Shown here in pieces: positions 61,793 to 64,000 of a stretch of DNA of 64,000 bases. The stretch's first letter is position 1. Every line of letters begins with the position of its first letter. The notes beneath the pieces were generated by a model that saw nothing but the letters and a program-made list of their open reading frames with translations, was not told the DNA's origin and did not search any database. The DNA comes from Rugamonas sp. A1-17. Its GTDB lineage: Bacteria > Pseudomonadota > Gammaproteobacteria > Burkholderiales > Burkholderiaceae_D. The translations under genes were made by a program, and so were the position numbers. Location: NCBI GenBank assembly GCA_025548565.1, contig JAJLPB010000009.1, forward strand, positions 248,001 through 312,000. The letters run 5' to 3'.

Positions 61793-62638
61793 ATGGCCTT
61801 GCGTGGTGTTGTCATCGCCCTGTTGCTGGCGGCCGGCTGTGCCTGCGCCGCCCAGCCCGAACTGCTGACCGACCGCACCACGCCTGCCCGCCAGGCGTCC
61901 GACGCGGCCTTGCTCAAATCCCTGAGCCGCGACGTATTCCTCAACGGCAGCTACGCCGGCCCCACCGGCAGGCTGTCCTATCGCCTGATGCCGCCCGCCG
62001 ACGTCCAGCCCGGCAAGCGCTACCCGCTGGTCATCGTGCTGCATGGCTCGGGCGCCATCGGCAACGACAACGCCAGCCAGCTCGGCGCGCTGGCCATGTC
62101 CTGGACCGCGCCGGCCATCCGCAAGCGTTATCCCGCCTACATCCTGGTGCCGCAATTCGCCGAGCGCAGCGCCAACTACGCGCCCTCGGCCGCCGACGGA
62201 CTGCTGGCTTCCCGCCCCGGCCCCAACCTGCCGAGCGTGGCCGCGCTGGTGGACAACCTGAAACCCCAATTCGCGATCGACCCGGACCGCATCTACATCA
62301 CCGGTTTTTCGATGGGCGCCTCCGCCGCCACGCAGGCGGTGCTGCAACGGCGGGACCTGTTCGCCGCCGCCGTCGCCTTCTCGGGCATCGCCCCAGAACG
62401 CGCCGCCGCCGCGCAGCTCAAAGACCTGCCGCTGCTGCTGGTGCACGGCGACGCCGACACCGAGAACTCCATCGAGCCGGACCGCGCGCTGTTCGCCGCC
62501 CTGCAGCGCCAGCCCGGCGGCGCCAAGGTCCGCCTGCTGGAATACCGCGGCATGGAGCACACCGTGCCCGCCGACATGCTGCTGGCCCCGGCCTGGCGCG
62601 ACTGGCTGTTCGCCCAGCGGCAGGGCAAGGGCCGGTAA
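61793..62638 (+). CDS. Alpha/beta hydrolase, prolyl oligopeptidase/esterase-like, secreted
   Basis: A 281-residue protein. The signal region MALRGVVIALLLAAGCACAAQ could also be a lipobox-like AAGC. LVIVLHGSGAIGNDN is the oxyanion region, GFSMGASAA holds the nucleophile Ser, LLLVHGDADTENSI the acid Asp, and MEHTVPADM the His. It resembles the poly(3-hydroxybutyrate)/feruloyl esterase-type peptidase family. Substrate unknown. Translated right after the YecA gene, probably same transcript. Confidence 0.87.
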   Translation: MALRGVVIALLLAAGCACAAQPELLTDRTTPARQASDAALLKSLSRDVFLNGSYAGPTGRLSYRLMPPADVQPGKRYPLVIVLHGSGAIGNDNASQLGALAMSWTAPAIRKRYPAYILVPQFAERSANYAPSAADGLLASRPGPNLPSVAALVDNLKPQFAIDPDRIYITGFSMGASAATQAVLQRRDLFAAAVAFSGIAPERAAAAQLKDLPLLLVHGDADTENSIEPDRALFAALQRQPGGAKVRLLEYRGMEHTVPADMLLAPAWRDWLFAQRQGKGR

Positions 62639-62645
62639 GCCAGGC

Positions 62646-63233
62646 CTAACCCCAGCCGGGGAGCAGGCGCCCGGTGCGTTTCTGGTAATCGGCGTATTGA
62701 TTGCCGAAGTGATCCAGCATCATCTTCTCTTCATAGTCGATCCGCAGGTTGTATAAAACCAGGAACGCCAAAAGGAAGGCCGGGCCGGCGATCCAATTCC
62801 CAAGCAACAGCAGCTGAGCCAGCCCCATCAGGAACACGCCCGTGTACATCGGGTGGCGGATGTTTTTATACACGCCCTCGGACACCAGCACATGGGCATC
62901 CTTGACTTCCAGCGTCGGTGAAAACTGCTGTCCCAGGTCGGCATGCGAGCGCCAGAACAACCACAGCCCGGCCACGGCGATCGCGCTGCCGATCCACCCC
63001 GCGACGGGAGCGACCGTGTGGTTGGCGACGTCCAGCCAGGGGGAAACGAAATAAATCAAAGGCAGCGTCACCGATCCCGTGAAAACCAGCGTCAGGCAGA
63101 ATTTCTCTTTCGCGTTGGTGCGCGACTCGACCGCCTTGATTTTCTTCCCGTGATACTCGCGCGGAAAGCGGATCAGGAAACTGACAAACACCATCGCGAT
63201 AAACACATAATCAAAAACAGTTAAGTGGCGCAT
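62646..63233 (-). CDS. Isoprenylcysteine carboxyl methyltransferase (ICMT) family membrane protein
   Basis: A 195-residue protein with four to five helices. The start at 63233 has AAGGAATG before it; a longer frame starts in the neighbouring repeat and is not real. RSHADLGQQFSPTLEVKDAHVLVSEGVYKNIRHPMYTGVFLMGLAQLLLLGNW and EEKMMLDHFGNQYADYQKRTGRLLPGWG match the ICMT/PEMT methyltransferase fold with the SAM-binding RHPMY and the C-terminal EE motif. Substrate in bacteria unknown, perhaps phospholipid-type. Confidence 0.88.
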   Translation of the reverse strand: MRHLTVFDYVFIAMVFVSFLIRFPREYHGKKIKAVESRTNAKEKFCLTLVFTGSVTLPLIYFVSPWLDVANHTVAPVAGWIGSAIAVAGLWLFWRSHADLGQQFSPTLEVKDAHVLVSEGVYKNIRHPMYTGVFLMGLAQLLLLGNWIAGPAFLLAFLVLYNLRIDYEEKMMLDHFGNQYADYQKRTGRLLPGWG

Positions 63234-63296
63234 CGGGCATTCCTTCGAAGGACGGTGGGAAGTTGTCACGGATGACAATATGCCAACATCAACCCG

Positions 63297-63384
63297 TGGG
63301 GTCAAGTCTGACATTCGGACACGGGCTCTGCCGTAAGCGATCGCTTACGGCAGAGCCCGTGTCCGAATGTCAGACTTGACCCCA
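63297..63384. repeat. Dispersed inverted repeat, locus 3: 88-bp perfect palindrome
   Basis: Positions 63297-63384 form a fully symmetric inverted repeat of two 44-base arms with no loop (centre GCGATCGC), with every pair checked by eye. The outer 20 bases of each arm are the same core found at loci 1 and 2. It sits between two minus-strand genes. Confidence 0.95.
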
Positions 63385-63404
63385 ATCGGTGTCCCCAAGC
63401 GGAG

Positions 63405-64000
63405 TTACTCCACCGTCAGCTCGTCGGGCACGTTGTAGACGAAGGCTTTGCTGTCGAACATCAGCTTCCACGACTTCGCTTCCATCGGCGCGCCGTACTG
63501 CGTGCCTTTGACGCTGACCGTCAACGGACCAGGCAAGGGACCGACAACGTCGGCGGTGCGGTAGGTCCAGCGGCTGTGCTCGCAGCGCAGCGGCTCGGTC
63601 TCGTCCATCGCCTCGGCCTCGTGCACCTCCTGCTCGGTGGTCTGTTCCTGGTTGCCCATCGCCTCGACCGCCTTGCGCCACGTCTCGTGCTCGGCGTTGG
63701 CCTGCGCGCAGTCGCCGGGCTCGGCATCGACCGCGGCCTTGAAGCGCGCCAACAAGGCGATCTCGTCGCCATGCGGCGCCAGCATCACGTTGCTGACCAT
63801 GACCTGCTCGGCACTGGGCTTGGTGCCGTTCTGCACCTTCAGCACCCAGCCCCAGGTGCGCTCGGACAAGGCTTCAAAGCGCACCTTTTCCGGCGTCACC
63901 GGCACGTCGCTTTCGTAGCGGAACGGCGAGCTGATCTCGACCAGCCCGCCACCCGGCTTGGTGTCGGCGCGGATCTGGAACACGCCGTAGAAATTGCGGC
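63405..64000 (-). CDS. C-terminal part of a protein of unknown function (start outside window)
   Basis: A frame of about 197 residues ending at the TAA at 63405, open to the right edge (upstream codons read RNFYG before VFQIRADTKPGGG). The sequence has three parts: a beta-rich start (LVEISSPFRYESDVPVTPEKVRFEALSERTWGWVLKVQNG), a mostly acidic helical middle with EQEVHEAEAMDETEP, and a beta end (LTVSVKGTQYGAPMEAKSWKLMFDSKAFVYNVPDELTVE). No family recognised. No start or function can be given from this portion. Confidence 0.7.
   Translation of the reverse strand, partial: RNFYGVFQIRADTKPGGGLVEISSPFRYESDVPVTPEKVRFEALSERTWGWVLKVQNGTKPSAEQVMVSNVMLAPHGDEIALLARFKAAVDAEPGDCAQANAEHETWRKAVEAMGNQEQTTEQEVHEAEAMDETEPLRCEHSRWTYRTADVVGPLPGPLTVSVKGTQYGAPMEAKSWKLMFDSKAFVYNVPDELTVE

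Noticed and set aside
62646-63314. Longer start of the ICMT-like gene within the palindrome
   Set aside because: The upstream ATGTCAGAC comes from the repeat; the internal ATG at 63233 has a good ribosome site and starts at the first helix.

Overview
The window looks like chromosome from a high-GC betaproteobacterium of the Oxalobacteraceae, most like the Massilia/Duganella group. This is inferred from overall gene content: a glyA-nrdR pair, a tol-pal-cpoB cluster, a PEP-CTERM protein, many TonB receptors and RND pumps, and long spurious antisense ORFs typical of a GC-rich genome. No rRNA or other taxonomic marker is present, so the genus is an inference.

Layout. 1-3102 (minus) is a minor-pilin operon pilV-pilW-pilX-pilY1; pilY1 runs off the left edge. 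3219-5275 (minus) is nrdR and glyA, the latter behind a promoter and a well-formed ZTP riboswitch. 5429-11651 (plus) carries a short-chain dehydrogenase and the envelope operon ybgC-tolQRAB-pal-cpoB. Two identical tRNA-Lys genes with promoter and terminator follow. 11947-15349 is an accessory, lower-GC stretch: a GH18 chitinase-like protein with a jacalin-like lectin tail, a decayed type II toxin-antitoxin locus, an unknown gene and a MepA-like murein peptidase. 15389-24209 holds an aldo/keto reductase with a divergent LysR regulator, a PEP-CTERM protein, a TonB receptor, YceI with a divergent CadC-type regulator, an acyltransferase and an alcohol dehydrogenase preceded by a perfect FNR box.

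24370-34815 is mixed: two DUF418 membrane proteins, a PKD-domain lipoprotein, a SUV3-like RNA helicase, TM2 and YigZ proteins, and a two-gene sensory unit (PhnD-like binding protein plus hybrid histidine kinase). 35027-45189 is a GNAT acetyltransferase, a Fur-box-controlled siderophore receptor, and then a five-gene operon (HlyD adaptor, ABC ATPase, two MacB-type permeases, sigma54 response regulator) with its kinase. A consensus sigma54 promoter precedes the adaptor, so the operon probably controls itself.

45411-64000 contains a cystine-type symporter, small lipoproteins, a FadL porin, an RND efflux pair, a DUF212 protein, a DUF475 membrane protein followed by two small envelope genes, a 770-residue coiled-coil protein, SrkA kinase, a YecA/SEC-C protein, an alpha/beta hydrolase, an ICMT-like methyltransferase and a partial unknown gene at the right edge. 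Three places in this part carry copies of one roughly 30-bp palindrome-forming repeat; the last forms an 88-bp perfect inverted repeat. A second REP-like family lies near glyA, near ybgC and (degenerate) near 34.9 kb.

No complete mobile element, CRISPR array or phage was seen. The most interesting candidates are the autoregulated sigma54 exporter operon, the dispersed long-palindrome family that has become the 3' end of a kinase gene, the ZTP riboswitch, and the GH18-lectin/peptidase accessory patch.
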